A stretch of 64,000 bases of DNA from Comamonadaceae bacterium (GTDB lineage Bacteria; Pseudomonadota; Gammaproteobacteria; Burkholderiales; Burkholderiaceae_C): the NCBI GenBank assembly GCA_947372865.1, contig CANBVJ010000012.1, positions 1-64,000 on the forward strand, given 5' to 3'. Shown here one piece after another: positions 48,414 to 57,388 of the stretch. The stretch's first letter is position 1. Each line of letters begins with the position of its first letter. A program made the translations under genes and the position numbers. The notes under the pieces were generated by a model. It did no database searches. It was not told where the DNA came from and saw nothing but the letters and a program-made list of their open reading frames with translations.

Positions 48414-50605
48414 TCGATGCCATCGCCCAAGACACACTCCCATTAACTCCACAGCCCGCACCGAATCACGGTGACGAGTTGCTGGCAGCGCTGCTCTCAC
48501 GCCTTGCCGCGCTGCAGGGGCATGCGGTAGGTCGGGTCACCATGCTGATGACCCAAACCGGTCTGCAGGGTGCCGACATTGCCGACATGGGCCGCGCCGA
48601 GCAGGCCTTGGAGATTTGGTCGGCGGTGTTTCCGTCCGGCCAGGCTCGCCGAATAGACCAGTTGCCCGAGCCGCATGACATGCCGCTGCTATGGCTTGAT
48701 GTCACAGGCGAACAGGCCCTGATTCTGACCGGGCAGCTCAGCATGGGCAGCTACCAAGCGCTTACGTCCGACGGTGCCAAAGCAACCGTCACGATGGAGC
48801 AAATGCTGTCAGGCCATGTGCTGAACCTGCGTTGCGATGTGCAGAACCTGCAAGAAGACAGCGACCGCCCGGTGACCGCGCGGGATTGGTTCAAATACGC
48901 CCTTTTCAAGCGCAAGAAGACCTTTTTCGAGGCATCCATTGCCACCGCCTTCATCAACGTCTTGGCCTTGGTGAGTTCGCTGTACTCGATGAATATTTAC
49001 GACCGGGTAGTGCCTTCCAAGACCTCGTCGACCCTGTGGGTGCTGAGCGTGGGCGTGGTGCTGGCCTATGTTTTTGACCATGTGCTCAAGCATGTGCGCG
49101 CCAAATACGTGGAGCAGGCCTGCCGCGAGATCGACAACGAGCTTTCAGGTGTGTTCTTCGACAAAATGCTTAGCATCCGCATGGATGCTCGACCGGCCGC
49201 GGTGGGCACCTTTGCCTCGCAGTTACGCCAGTTTGAGACGGTGCGTAATGTGCTTACGGCCACCACCATGTTTGTGCTGGTGGATGCGCCGTTTTCTTTG
49301 GTGTTTATTGGCGTCATCGCCCTGATTGCCGGCCCCATTGCGCTCATCCCATTGATGCTGCTGCCGCTGACCATGGGTATTGCGTTCTTGTCGAAGGGCC
49401 GCTTTGAACGTTTGGCGCGCGAAAAGGTGGGTGAGACCAATCAGCGCAACGGCCTGTTGGTTGAGGTGATCTCGGGTATCGAATCGGTCAAGGCCGCGCA
49501 GGGCGGTTGGAAGTTTGCCCGCCGCTGGAGCCAGCTCAACGAGTCGCTGGCGACCAACGACCTCACGACCCGACTGCACTCGCAGTCACTGATGAACTCG
49601 GTGCAGATGATTCAGCAGTTGCTGTATGTCGCGATCATGGTGGCGGGTGTCTATGCCATTCATGACGGGCAAATGACCACAGGTTCATTGATCGCCTGCA
49701 CCATTATTGGTTCGCGCGCCTTGGCTCCGGCGGCCGGATTGGCCGGCATTGTTGCGCAGTGGCAGGGTGCCAAAGCCGCGCTGGCAGTGCTGGAAAGAAT
49801 CATGGTGCTGCCTTCTGACACGCGGGCGGACCAGAGGCCCATCATTCCGGAGTCTTGCACCGGAAACCTGACGCTCGAAGGCATTCGCTACCAATATGGT
49901 GAAGGCATTCCCGCAAGTTTGCAGCTCGACGGCGTGCAGTACAAGCCCGGCGAGCGCGTGGTGGTGATGGGCGCTTCGGGTTCGGGCAAGTCGACCATGC
50001 TCAAAGTCGCCTCGGGCCTGTATGCGCCCACCCAGGGCAAGGTGCAGCTCGATGGCCTAGACATGGCACAGCTCGCGCCAGGTTATCTGCGTGAGCACAT
50101 TGGCTACCTGCCGCAGGATGTGTGGCTGTTTGAAGGCACACTGCGCGACAACATCATCATGGGTTTGCACTCGCCGAGCGATGCCCAAATTCTGCGGGCT
50201 GCAGAATTGACCGGCCTGATTGCGGTCATTCGCGCACATCCGCAAGGTCTGGCTTTGCCTATCTCCGAGGGCGGACGTGGACTGTCGGTGGGGCAAAGGC
50301 AGTTGGTGGGGCTGACTCGCCTGCTGATTGCGCAGCCTAAAGTCATGTTGCTGGATGAACCCACGGCAGCGCTGGACAACCGGCTTGAACAGTACGTGAT
50401 CCAGCAGCTGGTGACCCACATTGCGCCCGACTCGGTACTGGTATTGGTGACGCACAAGGCGGAGTTGATGCGCTTTGCCACCCGTGTGCAAATTATTGAC
50501 GGTGGCAAGGTGGTGCTTGATGGGCCACGTGACCTGGTCGTTGAAAAGCTGAAAAACCGCTTGAACGCGAACGCCGGCGCCCCCCCTGCAGTGACGCAGG
50601 CTTAA
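48410..50605 (+). CDS. Type I secretion ABC transporter (LapB-like permease/ATPase)
   Basis: A 731-residue ABC exporter. Residues about 1-140 resemble a C39 peptidase-like domain but lack the catalytic Cys, as in LapB/HlyB-type exporters that do not cleave their substrate. Six helices follow ('TAFINVLALVSSLYSMNIYDRVVPS' etc.). The nucleotide-binding domain has Walker A 'GASGSGKSTM', the Q-loop 'GYLPQDVWLF', signature 'LSVGQRQ' and Walker B 'VMLLDEPTAALDN'. It is the inner-membrane motor for export of the giant adhesin. ATGA overlap with tolC. Confidence 0.93.
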   Translation: MIDAIAQDTLPLTPQPAPNHGDELLAALLSRLAALQGHAVGRVTMLMTQTGLQGADIADMGRAEQALEIWSAVFPSGQARRIDQLPEPHDMPLLWLDVTGEQALILTGQLSMGSYQALTSDGAKATVTMEQMLSGHVLNLRCDVQNLQEDSDRPVTARDWFKYALFKRKKTFFEASIATAFINVLALVSSLYSMNIYDRVVPSKTSSTLWVLSVGVVLAYVFDHVLKHVRAKYVEQACREIDNELSGVFFDKMLSIRMDARPAAVGTFASQLRQFETVRNVLTATTMFVLVDAPFSLVFIGVIALIAGPIALIPLMLLPLTMGIAFLSKGRFERLAREKVGETNQRNGLLVEVISGIESVKAAQGGWKFARRWSQLNESLATNDLTTRLHSQSLMNSVQMIQQLLYVAIMVAGVYAIHDGQMTTGSLIACTIIGSRALAPAAGLAGIVAQWQGAKAALAVLERIMVLPSDTRADQRPIIPESCTGNLTLEGIRYQYGEGIPASLQLDGVQYKPGERVVVMGASGSGKSTMLKVASGLYAPTQGKVQLDGLDMAQLAPGYLREHIGYLPQDVWLFEGTLRDNIIMGLHSPSDAQILRAAELTGLIAVIRAHPQGLALPISEGGRGLSVGQRQLVGLTRLLIAQPKVMLLDEPTAALDNRLEQYVIQQLVTHIAPDSVLVLVTHKAELMRFATRVQIIDGGKVVLDGPRDLVVEKLKNRLNANAGAPPAVTQA

Positions 50606-50630
50606 AGCACGCCCACCGAGGAGTATTTCC

Positions 50631-51797
50631 GTGAACCCCAACCGTCCATCCAAAGCAGCGCCCGGCGGGCGCTGGGCCCTATGGGCCATTATGGCCAGCC
50701 TAGTCGTATTTTTCACCTGGGCATATTACAGCGAGCTTGAGCAGGTTACCCGGGCACCTGGCCAGGTGATCGCGAGTTCGCGTACCCAAATCATCCAGTC
50801 TTTGGACGGTGGCGTGATCGAGAGCGTTGCCGTGAAAGAAGGCGCCACCGTGCGTGCCAACCAGGTGCTGCTGAAGTTCAGTGCCGCGCGGGCTGATTCA
50901 GCCTGGCGCGAAACCCGCGCCCGTGCGGCGGCGCTGGCCGCCGCAGTAGCGCGCCTGCGTACGGAGGTGTTTGACGAACCCATGGTGTTTAACGATTTGG
51001 TCAAGGCCCATCCCGGCTTTGCGGAAAACCAAAAAGAACTGTACAAAAAACGCAAGCGTGCGATTGACGACGAGTTGGCGGCTTACAAAAAGGCCTTGGC
51101 GCTGGCGCAGGAAGAATTGCAAGCAACAGAACCTTTGCTCAAAAATGGCGATGTCGGCCTGGCCGATGTGCTGCGACTGCGCCGCCAGGTGATGGACCTT
51201 GAAGGCCAAATCGCCAACCGCAAGAACAAGTATTTCCAAGACGCGCAGACCGAGTTGGCTAAGGCGCAGGAAGAGTTGGCGTCAGTATCGCAAGCCATGG
51301 AGCAACGCAAAATACAGCTCGACAACACCGTGGTTCTGGCACCGCGTGCCGGTATTGTCAAAAATATCCGCTTTACTACCTTGGGCGCAGTGGTGAAGTC
51401 GGGCGACGATATCTTAGAGCTGGTGCCCGCAGACAGTGATTTGGTGGTGGAAGCCAAGGTAAAGCCCGCCGACATTGGCTTTATTCACATGGGTTTGCCT
51501 GCCACGCTCAAGGTCGATGCCTATGACTACTCGGTTTTTGGAGCGCTGCAAGGTAAAGTGATTTACATCAGCGCGGACACCATGAAGGAAGACACGCGCG
51601 GTTTGCAGGATCAGACTTATTACTTGGTGCGGGTCAAAGCCGATGCCGCCCATCTGCTGGGACGCAATGGCGAAGAGATGGCCGTCACGCCCGGCATGAC
51701 CGCTACGGTAGAAGTCTTGACCGGCAAAAAAACCATCCTGAACTACCTGCTCAAGCCGATCGTAAAAACCTTGCACGAGTCGATGAGCGAGCGCTAG
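50631..51797 (+). CDS. HlyD-family periplasmic adaptor of the type I exporter
   Basis: A 388-residue membrane-fusion protein beginning at a GTG with GAGGAG upstream. One N-terminal helix ('WALWAIMASLVVFFTWAYYSEL') is followed by the lipoyl half-motif 'RTQIIQSLDGGVIESVAVKEGATVRANQVLLKF' and a long coiled-coil ('YKKRKRAIDDELAAYKKALALAQEELQATE'). After that come the second lipoyl half ('QLDNTVVLAPRAGIVKNIRFTTLGAVVKSGDDILELVP') and the C-terminal 'PGMTATVEVLTGKKTILNYLLKPI' typical of LapC/HlyD. It bridges the ABC protein and TolC-like duct. Confidence 0.93.
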   Translation: MNPNRPSKAAPGGRWALWAIMASLVVFFTWAYYSELEQVTRAPGQVIASSRTQIIQSLDGGVIESVAVKEGATVRANQVLLKFSAARADSAWRETRARAAALAAAVARLRTEVFDEPMVFNDLVKAHPGFAENQKELYKKRKRAIDDELAAYKKALALAQEELQATEPLLKNGDVGLADVLRLRRQVMDLEGQIANRKNKYFQDAQTELAKAQEELASVSQAMEQRKIQLDNTVVLAPRAGIVKNIRFTTLGAVVKSGDDILELVPADSDLVVEAKVKPADIGFIHMGLPATLKVDAYDYSVFGALQGKVIYISADTMKEDTRGLQDQTYYLVRVKADAAHLLGRNGEEMAVTPGMTATVEVLTGKKTILNYLLKPIVKTLHESMSER

Positions 51798-51801
51798 GGC
51801 G

Positions 51802-52986
51802 GTGATTCACTTCATTCAACATGGCTTGCGCGACTGCCACAGCCATTTTTATGGGGAAACTCTTGGATTCTTACAGGCGGCGCGCGAACTGAACGTTGGC
51901 TTGCAAGTGTGGACGCATGCCAAATGTGAGCCGGAAATTCTTGCGGCCTGCAATGCCAAAGCGGTATTCCCGCTACAGACCGATGGAGTGCTGGATCTCG
52001 ACCCAGTGAGTGCCGAGTTGTCCAGCTATATCGTGGGTGCTACAGCCTTCGCTGGTATCCTGAGCAAATACCTGACGACCGATATTTCGGCCGTTGATTG
52101 GGTTTTCGTGGCTTATGCCTCGCAAAACGAAGCCTATGCGCTTGCGTTATGGCTACAGACCTTGCCAAGCGGGAAAAGGCCGCAGGTTGCTCTTTTTTGC
52201 CACCGCCCCGAGCTGAAATGGAATATTGGCCCACAGCGTGAAAAGATGTCGGCAAATGCTTCATTTTGGCGTTTTGCCGCCTTGATTTTTGAAAAAATCG
52301 GCATCAAAGACCGTGTACATGTGTTCGCGCCCGATGCTCGGCTGGCAAACGTCTTGGCAATGGCGTCTGGGCTTCAGGTGCAAACCACCGGAATCGCCAC
52401 CCCGTACTTTTTGACGCCCGAACAGGTGTTGGAAGTCCCCAAAAAATTCGATATTGGCTTGATCGGCGAGTTTCGTTCCGAGCGCGGCAGTGATCTGGTT
52501 CCGGATTTGATGGTCGAATTGGACCAGCAACGACCTGGCATGCGTTATGTGTTGCAGCTTAGAACCGCAAACGAGACGGGAAAAGTTCGGCGGCGATTGG
52601 CCGATAAGGGTTTTGCGGGCGAGTTACTCCTTGTCCCGAGCACGATGCTGGAGCCGGCCGAATTTGCCCGGCTTATTCCACAAATGCGTCTGATGGTCTT
52701 GCCGTATTTTCCTGATCGCTACCGTATGCGCAGCTCGGGAGTATTGTCCGAGTGCATTGCTTACGCAACGCCCTGCGTAGTTCCGGTCGATACCTGGCTC
52801 GGTGACCAAGTGCAAAGCGGCGCTGCCGCAGGTGTGGTGTTTGCCGAATGGACAAGCCAGGCGATTTGCGCTGCCACCCTGAACGCTTTGGACCAGTTGA
52901 ACGCCTTGTCCGACTCCGCCAAAGAAAAAATGCAGCCCTGGCGGCAACAAAACTGCGCGCGGGCGATGCTTGAGCGTCTCGTTTAA
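51802..52986 (+). CDS. Glycosyltransferase-like protein (GT-B fold), last gene of the adhesin operon
   Basis: A 394-residue soluble protein starting at GTG 51802, four bases after the hlyD-like stop. The C-terminal half has GT-B features: 'FDIGLIGEFRSERGSDLVPDLMVEL' as first strand-loop of the second domain and 'MLVLPYFPDRYRMRSSGVLSECIAYATPCVVP' resembling the donor-site loop (read as 'LMVLPYFPDRYRMRSSGVLSE' in full). The N-terminus 'MIHFIQHGLRDCHSHFYGETLGFLQAARE' suits an acceptor domain. Similarity to characterised enzymes is weak, so the family is tentative. As with the GT at 46123, context points to adhesin glycosylation. Confidence 0.6.
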   Translation: MIHFIQHGLRDCHSHFYGETLGFLQAARELNVGLQVWTHAKCEPEILAACNAKAVFPLQTDGVLDLDPVSAELSSYIVGATAFAGILSKYLTTDISAVDWVFVAYASQNEAYALALWLQTLPSGKRPQVALFCHRPELKWNIGPQREKMSANASFWRFAALIFEKIGIKDRVHVFAPDARLANVLAMASGLQVQTTGIATPYFLTPEQVLEVPKKFDIGLIGEFRSERGSDLVPDLMVELDQQRPGMRYVLQLRTANETGKVRRRLADKGFAGELLLVPSTMLEPAEFARLIPQMRLMVLPYFPDRYRMRSSGVLSECIAYATPCVVPVDTWLGDQVQSGAAAGVVFAEWTSQAICAATLNALDQLNALSDSAKEKMQPWRQQNCARAMLERLV

Positions 52987-52991
52987 ATCAT

Positions 52992-53020
52992 CCCCCGACA
53001 CGCTCACGCGACGCCGGGGG
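52992..53020. terminator. Hairpin between convergent genes
   Basis: CCCCCG (52992-52997) and CGGGGG (53015-53020) can pair across a 17-nt loop in the 55-bp gap between the adhesin operon and the convergent lipoprotein gene. There is no T-run on either side, so termination activity is uncertain. Confidence 0.3.
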
Positions 53021-53041
53021 GTGACTGCTCAGGAGCGCCGT

Positions 53042-53338
53042 TTATTTGGCTACGCAGAGAAATCCGCCGGCGGCAAATGACTCGCCTTGTTCATTCATAG
53101 CACGGCTGTGGTAGCCGCCAGACTTGGCCGTACTTTTGTCTCCGCCACAGGCAGCGACACCGGCAGCCAATTTGTCGGCGGGCACGGGCCCAAACGCAGT
53201 GGGACGGTCCCAGGCCACTACGCCCGACGCGTCTTTGACCAGGCGTGGAGGAGTTTTGTCTTCGCTGGCGCCCGGGCCGGTGGAGGCGCAAGCGGCCAAA
53301 AATGCCAGAGAAGCCAAAGCCAGAAATTGCAAACGCAT
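53042..53338 (-). CDS. Small lipoprotein of unknown function
   Basis: A 98-residue protein with a lipoprotein signal 'MRLQFLALASLAFLAAC', the lipobox being LAAC with the modified Cys at residue 17. The mature part is short and polar ('ASTGPGASEDKTPPRLVKDASGVVAWDRPTAFGPVPADKL') with two further Cys residues ('VAACGGDKS' and 'GFLCVAK') that could form a disulphide. Ser at +2 predicts outer-membrane sorting. I do not recognise the family. It lies alone on the minus strand between the export operon and the Bug gene. Confidence 0.65.
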   Translation of the reverse strand: MRLQFLALASLAFLAACASTGPGASEDKTPPRLVKDASGVVAWDRPTAFGPVPADKLAAGVAACGGDKSTAKSGGYHSRAMNEQGESFAAGGFLCVAK

Positions 53339-53456
53339 GGGATGTGTCCTTTAAATGGTTGTTACTAAAATCACAGATTGAAACTGCAAAAAATTTGACA
53401 TGCATATTATAAAGTGCTGCAGTGTAAAATTGTTGTCGTCGAATTTAGTATTGATT

Positions 53457-54428
53457 ATGAGAATAAATGTTATAAATATAATAAAGTGGGCCGCACTGTT
53501 GACGCTGCCCCTCGCCTTTACGAACCCTGTGTCAGCATGTCAAAACTATCCCTGCAAGCCCATTAAGTTGGTGGTGCCGTCCGAGCCTGGTGGCGGCATT
53601 GACAGCATGGCGCGTATGCTGGCCCAGGTATTTAGCGTGCGGCTGAAGACGGATGTGGTGGTGATGAATAAGCCGGGTGCGTTTGGCGCTGTAGGTGCGG
53701 TCTGGACGTCCAAAGCGCCGGAGGATGGCTACACCCTGCTAGTCAACGGTCTGAGCCATGTCTCCACGCCCGTGCTGTCTGAGCGCGCGCCCTACGATGC
53801 GGTGCAGGATTTTGTGCCGATTGCCAAAATTGCCGAGGCGCCTCATGTCTTGCTGGTCAACAGCGAGTTGCCTGTCAGCAGCTTGGCTGATTTAACCCGG
53901 CTGGCGCGTCAGCGGATCCAGGGCGTCACATATGCTGCAGCCGGTGGTGCTACGAGTTTCGCGGCAGAGTCGTTTAAGCAACGCGCCGGCGGAAACTGGT
54001 TACACGTCCCCTACAAGGGTAGTGCACAGGCGCTGCGCTCCACGATGACCGGCGAGACCGATTTGATTTTTGTCGCCAGCCAATTGGCCCAGACCGCACT
54101 AGAAAGTGGGCGGGTGAAGGCCTTGGCGATCAGCCACCCCAAACGGTTGGATTATCTGCCGGCGGTCCCTACCTTGCGGGAATTGGGTTATGACGATGTC
54201 GACACTTCCCAGTGGTATGGCGTATTTGCGCCAGCCGGAACGCCGGTGGCGGTCATCGACGTATTAGATAAGGCGATCCGTGAAGAGTTAATGCCCGGAG
54301 GTTTGTTGCAAAAATATATTCAAAGTAACAGGATGGAGCCAGCGTATTTAGCCAAGCAGAATTTTAAGATTTTCTTGCAAGAGCAGACCAAGCGTATTAA
54401 ACAACTCAATATTGAAATTGAAAATTAA
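53457..54428 (+). CDS. Bug-family (tripartite tricarboxylate) substrate-binding protein, orphan
   Basis: A 323-residue periplasmic binding protein. The ATG of MRINVINIIKWAALLTLPLAFTNPVSA is used, since it begins a proper signal peptide. The mature start 'YPCKPIKLVVPSEPGGGIDSMARMLAQVFS' and 'VMNKPGAFGAVGAVWTSKAPEDGYTLLV' are hallmarks of Bug/TctC proteins, which bind carboxylates through a Gly-rich pocket. No tctA or tctB membrane genes are nearby. The next gene, an ANL ligase, starts 13 bp downstream, so a bound carboxylate may be its substrate or signal (inference). The upstream region is unusually AT-rich. Confidence 0.85.
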   Translation: MRINVINIIKWAALLTLPLAFTNPVSACQNYPCKPIKLVVPSEPGGGIDSMARMLAQVFSVRLKTDVVVMNKPGAFGAVGAVWTSKAPEDGYTLLVNGLSHVSTPVLSERAPYDAVQDFVPIAKIAEAPHVLLVNSELPVSSLADLTRLARQRIQGVTYAAAGGATSFAAESFKQRAGGNWLHVPYKGSAQALRSTMTGETDLIFVASQLAQTALESGRVKALAISHPKRLDYLPAVPTLRELGYDDVDTSQWYGVFAPAGTPVAVIDVLDKAIREELMPGGLLQKYIQSNRMEPAYLAKQNFKIFLQEQTKRIKQLNIEIEN

Positions 54429-54441
54429 TGGAGTTATTTGA

Positions 54442-55920
54442 ATGGATTTTGTAGAATGTAGTGCGAACACCAGCGAGTACGTAGCCGTTCATGCGGCCAT
54501 GGAGCCTGCGCGGCCGGCGGTCGTGGTCGGTGGTCAGGTGGTCAGCTACGGCCTGGTGTTTGAGCAGATTAAAAACTTCACGCTCGCCATGCACGCACTC
54601 GGCATCAAGGCCGGCGACCGGTGTATCGTCAATGTCGCGCATCCTTATGTGCATTGGTTGATTTTGCTGGCGCTGGAAAACTTGGCGGCGGTGTCATGTT
54701 CGGCGCGCCCGGACGAAGAGGCTTCGCTAAGGGCATTGATGGCCAGTATGGATAAGCTCATTTGCCAGGAAACCAGAGTGCCTGATGGGCCGGTGGAGCT
54801 GGTTCATGTGCCATTGGAGTGGATTCAGACCCAGCTCAATGCGCGCACCGACGACGTGCGTTACCGCGAAGTGCTGCGCTTTCTGGGGCCCCAGGCTGGC
54901 CAGCGTATCAAGCGATCCTCGGGTACGACCGGTGGGATGAAGACCATGCTTTCGTCGAACCAGGGCGAAGAGGCATTCATCAAGGCGTATGCCGACGTTA
55001 TGGGTTTCACCCGGGATACGCGGTATTTGGTGGCCAACGGTTTTGTAATCACCTCGGTACACCTGTGCGCCACACTGTGCCTGCGCTTGGGCGCAATGGT
55101 GATTTTTGACCAGGGAGAAAATCGCCTGCAACTGATTGTCCGCCACCGGGTGACGCATGTGCGCTTTTTTCCGCAGCAGTTGCTCGATCTACTCAAGGTA
55201 ATGGAGGCGGGCTCTCTGCCCAAGCCGAAAGACTTGACGGTGATTTTGGGTGCCGCACCTGTTTCGCGCATTCTTTGGGACCGTGTTTTGGCTTTGATCG
55301 CCAGCAACATTGTGTACACCTACAACACCAACGAGTGTGGCTCTATTTGCGTCATGGGGCCCGATGGGGTAGGGGTGGTGCGTGCCGGTGTCCAGGTGAG
55401 CATTGTGGGCCCCGATGACCAGGTGCTTGCGCCGGGTCAAACCGGTCGCATCCGTGTCAAAGTGCCGCACGCGGTGCGGGCCTACCTCGACAGCCCCTTG
55501 GCCACCCAGAATAACTTCAAGGAGGGGTGGTTTTATACCGGTGACGCCGGCCATTTCATCGGCTCCAGGCATCTTAAGCTGGTCGGCCGCATCGATGATG
55601 TGCTTGTTTTTGCCGGCTTTAAGCGTGGTGCCGACGAGTACGAGGCAGAAGTCTGCACGGTTGACGGGGTTCAGGAGGCCTGTGCACTGTCAGCACCAGA
55701 TGCGCTAGGAATAGACCGCTTGGTGGTTTGTGCCGTGGCGGCACCTGCAGCAAAGAGACCGGTATTGGTACAGGCGTTGAGGAAACTCTTTCCCCCCTAT
55801 ATTTCCGAAGGTGCACGGGTGTTTTTTGTCGACAGTTTGCCGCGCACGGACAACGGCAAGCTCCAGCGCGCCGCGATGAAATCCCGCTTGCCGCAGCTCA
55901 CCGGGGGCCACGCTCTCTAA
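54442..55920 (+). CDS. ANL-superfamily AMP-forming ligase 2
   Basis: A 492-residue adenylate-forming enzyme. The ATP loop reads 'IKRSSGTTGGMKTMLSSN', with Met before the Lys where Pro is usual. The A5 region is 'YTYNTNECGSICVM', again with Asn-Glu. It also has 'GWFYTGDAGHFIGSRHLKLVGRIDDVLVFAGFKR' and the catalytic-Lys motif 'PRTDNGKLQRAAMK'. There is no fused carrier domain. It follows the Bug gene by 13 bp and its last 23 bases overlap the 3' end of the convergent ligase 3 gene. The substrate is unknown. Confidence 0.8.
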   Translation: MDFVECSANTSEYVAVHAAMEPARPAVVVGGQVVSYGLVFEQIKNFTLAMHALGIKAGDRCIVNVAHPYVHWLILLALENLAAVSCSARPDEEASLRALMASMDKLICQETRVPDGPVELVHVPLEWIQTQLNARTDDVRYREVLRFLGPQAGQRIKRSSGTTGGMKTMLSSNQGEEAFIKAYADVMGFTRDTRYLVANGFVITSVHLCATLCLRLGAMVIFDQGENRLQLIVRHRVTHVRFFPQQLLDLLKVMEAGSLPKPKDLTVILGAAPVSRILWDRVLALIASNIVYTYNTNECGSICVMGPDGVGVVRAGVQVSIVGPDDQVLAPGQTGRIRVKVPHAVRAYLDSPLATQNNFKEGWFYTGDAGHFIGSRHLKLVGRIDDVLVFAGFKRGADEYEAEVCTVDGVQEACALSAPDALGIDRLVVCAVAAPAAKRPVLVQALRKLFPPYISEGARVFFVDSLPRTDNGKLQRAAMKSRLPQLTGGHAL

Positions 55921-57388
55921 GCGTACGCAGGTCCTGCAACCGCGCGCGCAATGCCGCGCGCTGGACTTTGCCTGTGGGCGTGCGGGGAATGGCGTCTACC
56001 TGCGCCCATTCCACCAGATGCCCAAAAGCTGCCATGCTGGTCGCCGTTTCTTTTTGCAGGCGCTCCAGACGACCGGTGGTAGTAAAGACGACCACAATTA
56101 CCACGACCTGCGCACCCTCCGGGCCTGACCCCATCAGCACTGCGGCATCCTGAACATAGTCCAGGCTACGCAGCTTGGACTCGGCTGCGGCAGGGTTGAC
56201 TTTGATGCCTCCGATATTGATCAGGTCGTCTTTGCGACCCGTGAGCTCCAGCCACCCATTGGGCAGCAATCGGCCCAGGTCGCCCGGCCAGAACCAGCTA
56301 TTGATGAAGTGGGTGGAGGTGGTTTCGGGCTCGCCTTCGTAGCGTGCAGCCATGTGGGGGGTACGCACCTTAATATGACCGACTTCCCCCGGGGCCAGCG
56401 CATGGTCCAGATCATTCACGATACGTACGTCGACCCCGGGCAGTAGCGAAATACCTGGGGTGTCGTTTTCGCAAGGTCCCGCGGACTGTGCACCGATGAA
56501 CCCTACCTCGTTGGTGCCGTACATGTCGACCACAGTATGGGCAAATACGTCCAGGCATTGCGCCACCGTGTCCGCTGGCAATACGCCACCAAAAGCGGTG
56601 AGCATGATTTTTTGTTGAACCGCAGGAGTTTCGTGCTGGGTTCGCGTGATGTTGGCCAAGTCCATGGGTAGCACGGTCGCGTGGCTGACACCAAAATCAT
56701 GCAGCGCCTGCAAAAACGAACGTTCGTCGCGCTTGACCACTGTGCCGCCAGCGCGCAGACAGGCAGTGGCTGCGGCGTATATGCCGCCGACAGAGAAGGG
56801 GTGCTGGATCAGGCAGACGCTGTCGGGTCCGTAGTGGCAAAACCATTGCCAGCGCTCGGTCCAGCCATCCCACATGCGCCTATCCAAGACAATGCGTTTG
56901 GATTCGCCGGTGGTGCCCGAGGTGCGTAGCAGGCGCAGTGCTGTTTTTTGGTAGCGGTCTTGTTCTGGTGGCTGAATGCTCGCGTCACTGTCCTGCGCAC
57001 CCAGGGCCTGCGCATTGACGGCCAGTACTGGTACTGGCAACACCTGGGCCACCTGCGAGAGCAGCGCACCCACCCCAAACTGATGTAGAAAGGCGGTGTT
57101 CACTTCGCTGGGCAGGACCGTCATACTGCAGTGGCCCAGATTTTCCAGCGCCAGCAAGCTGACCCATTGCCACAAAAAGTCCTCTGTAGACACTGCCACG
57201 ATCTGGTCTTTTGCAAGTACTGGCAGGTTGTTGCGCAGGAATGCCGTGCAGAGGGTCAGTCGCGCGTGCAATTGAGTAAAAGTGCAAGAGTTAGCGCCCC
57301 ATTGCAAAGCGGTTTTATCCGGCGTTTTTCGGGCATAGAACAGCAACAAATCGGCCGTCGTTGGAAGGGGGCTGCTAACATCGTTCAT
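55898..57388 (-). CDS. ANL-superfamily AMP-forming ligase 3
   Basis: A 496-residue adenylate-forming enzyme. The ATP loop is 'LLRTSGTTGESKRIVLDRR', A5 is 'DMYGTNEVGFIGAQ', then 'SWFWPGDLGRLLPNGWLELTGRKDDLINIGGIKVNP', and the C-terminal 'PRTPTGKVQRAALRARL' contains the catalytic Lys. It shares the (S/T)NE(V/C)G signature with ligases 1 and 2 but not with the two acyl-CoA synthetases elsewhere in the window. It is oriented tail-to-tail with ligase 2 and head-to-head with the GT2 gene, about 25 bp from its start. Substrate unknown. Confidence 0.8.
   Translation of the reverse strand: MNDVSSPLPTTADLLLFYARKTPDKTALQWGANSCTFTQLHARLTLCTAFLRNNLPVLAKDQIVAVSTEDFLWQWVSLLALENLGHCSMTVLPSEVNTAFLHQFGVGALLSQVAQVLPVPVLAVNAQALGAQDSDASIQPPEQDRYQKTALRLLRTSGTTGESKRIVLDRRMWDGWTERWQWFCHYGPDSVCLIQHPFSVGGIYAAATACLRAGGTVVKRDERSFLQALHDFGVSHATVLPMDLANITRTQHETPAVQQKIMLTAFGGVLPADTVAQCLDVFAHTVVDMYGTNEVGFIGAQSAGPCENDTPGISLLPGVDVRIVNDLDHALAPGEVGHIKVRTPHMAARYEGEPETTSTHFINSWFWPGDLGRLLPNGWLELTGRKDDLINIGGIKVNPAAAESKLRSLDYVQDAAVLMGSGPEGAQVVVIVVVFTTTGRLERLQKETATSMAAFGHLVEWAQVDAIPRTPTGKVQRAALRARLQDLRTLRERGPR

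Noticed and set aside
53395-53430. Perfect TTGACA near the Bug gene as a promoter
   Set aside because: The nearest good -10 (TAAAAT) is 24 bp away and TATTAT only 4 bp away, so the spacing does not fit a sigma70 promoter, although the region is AT-rich.
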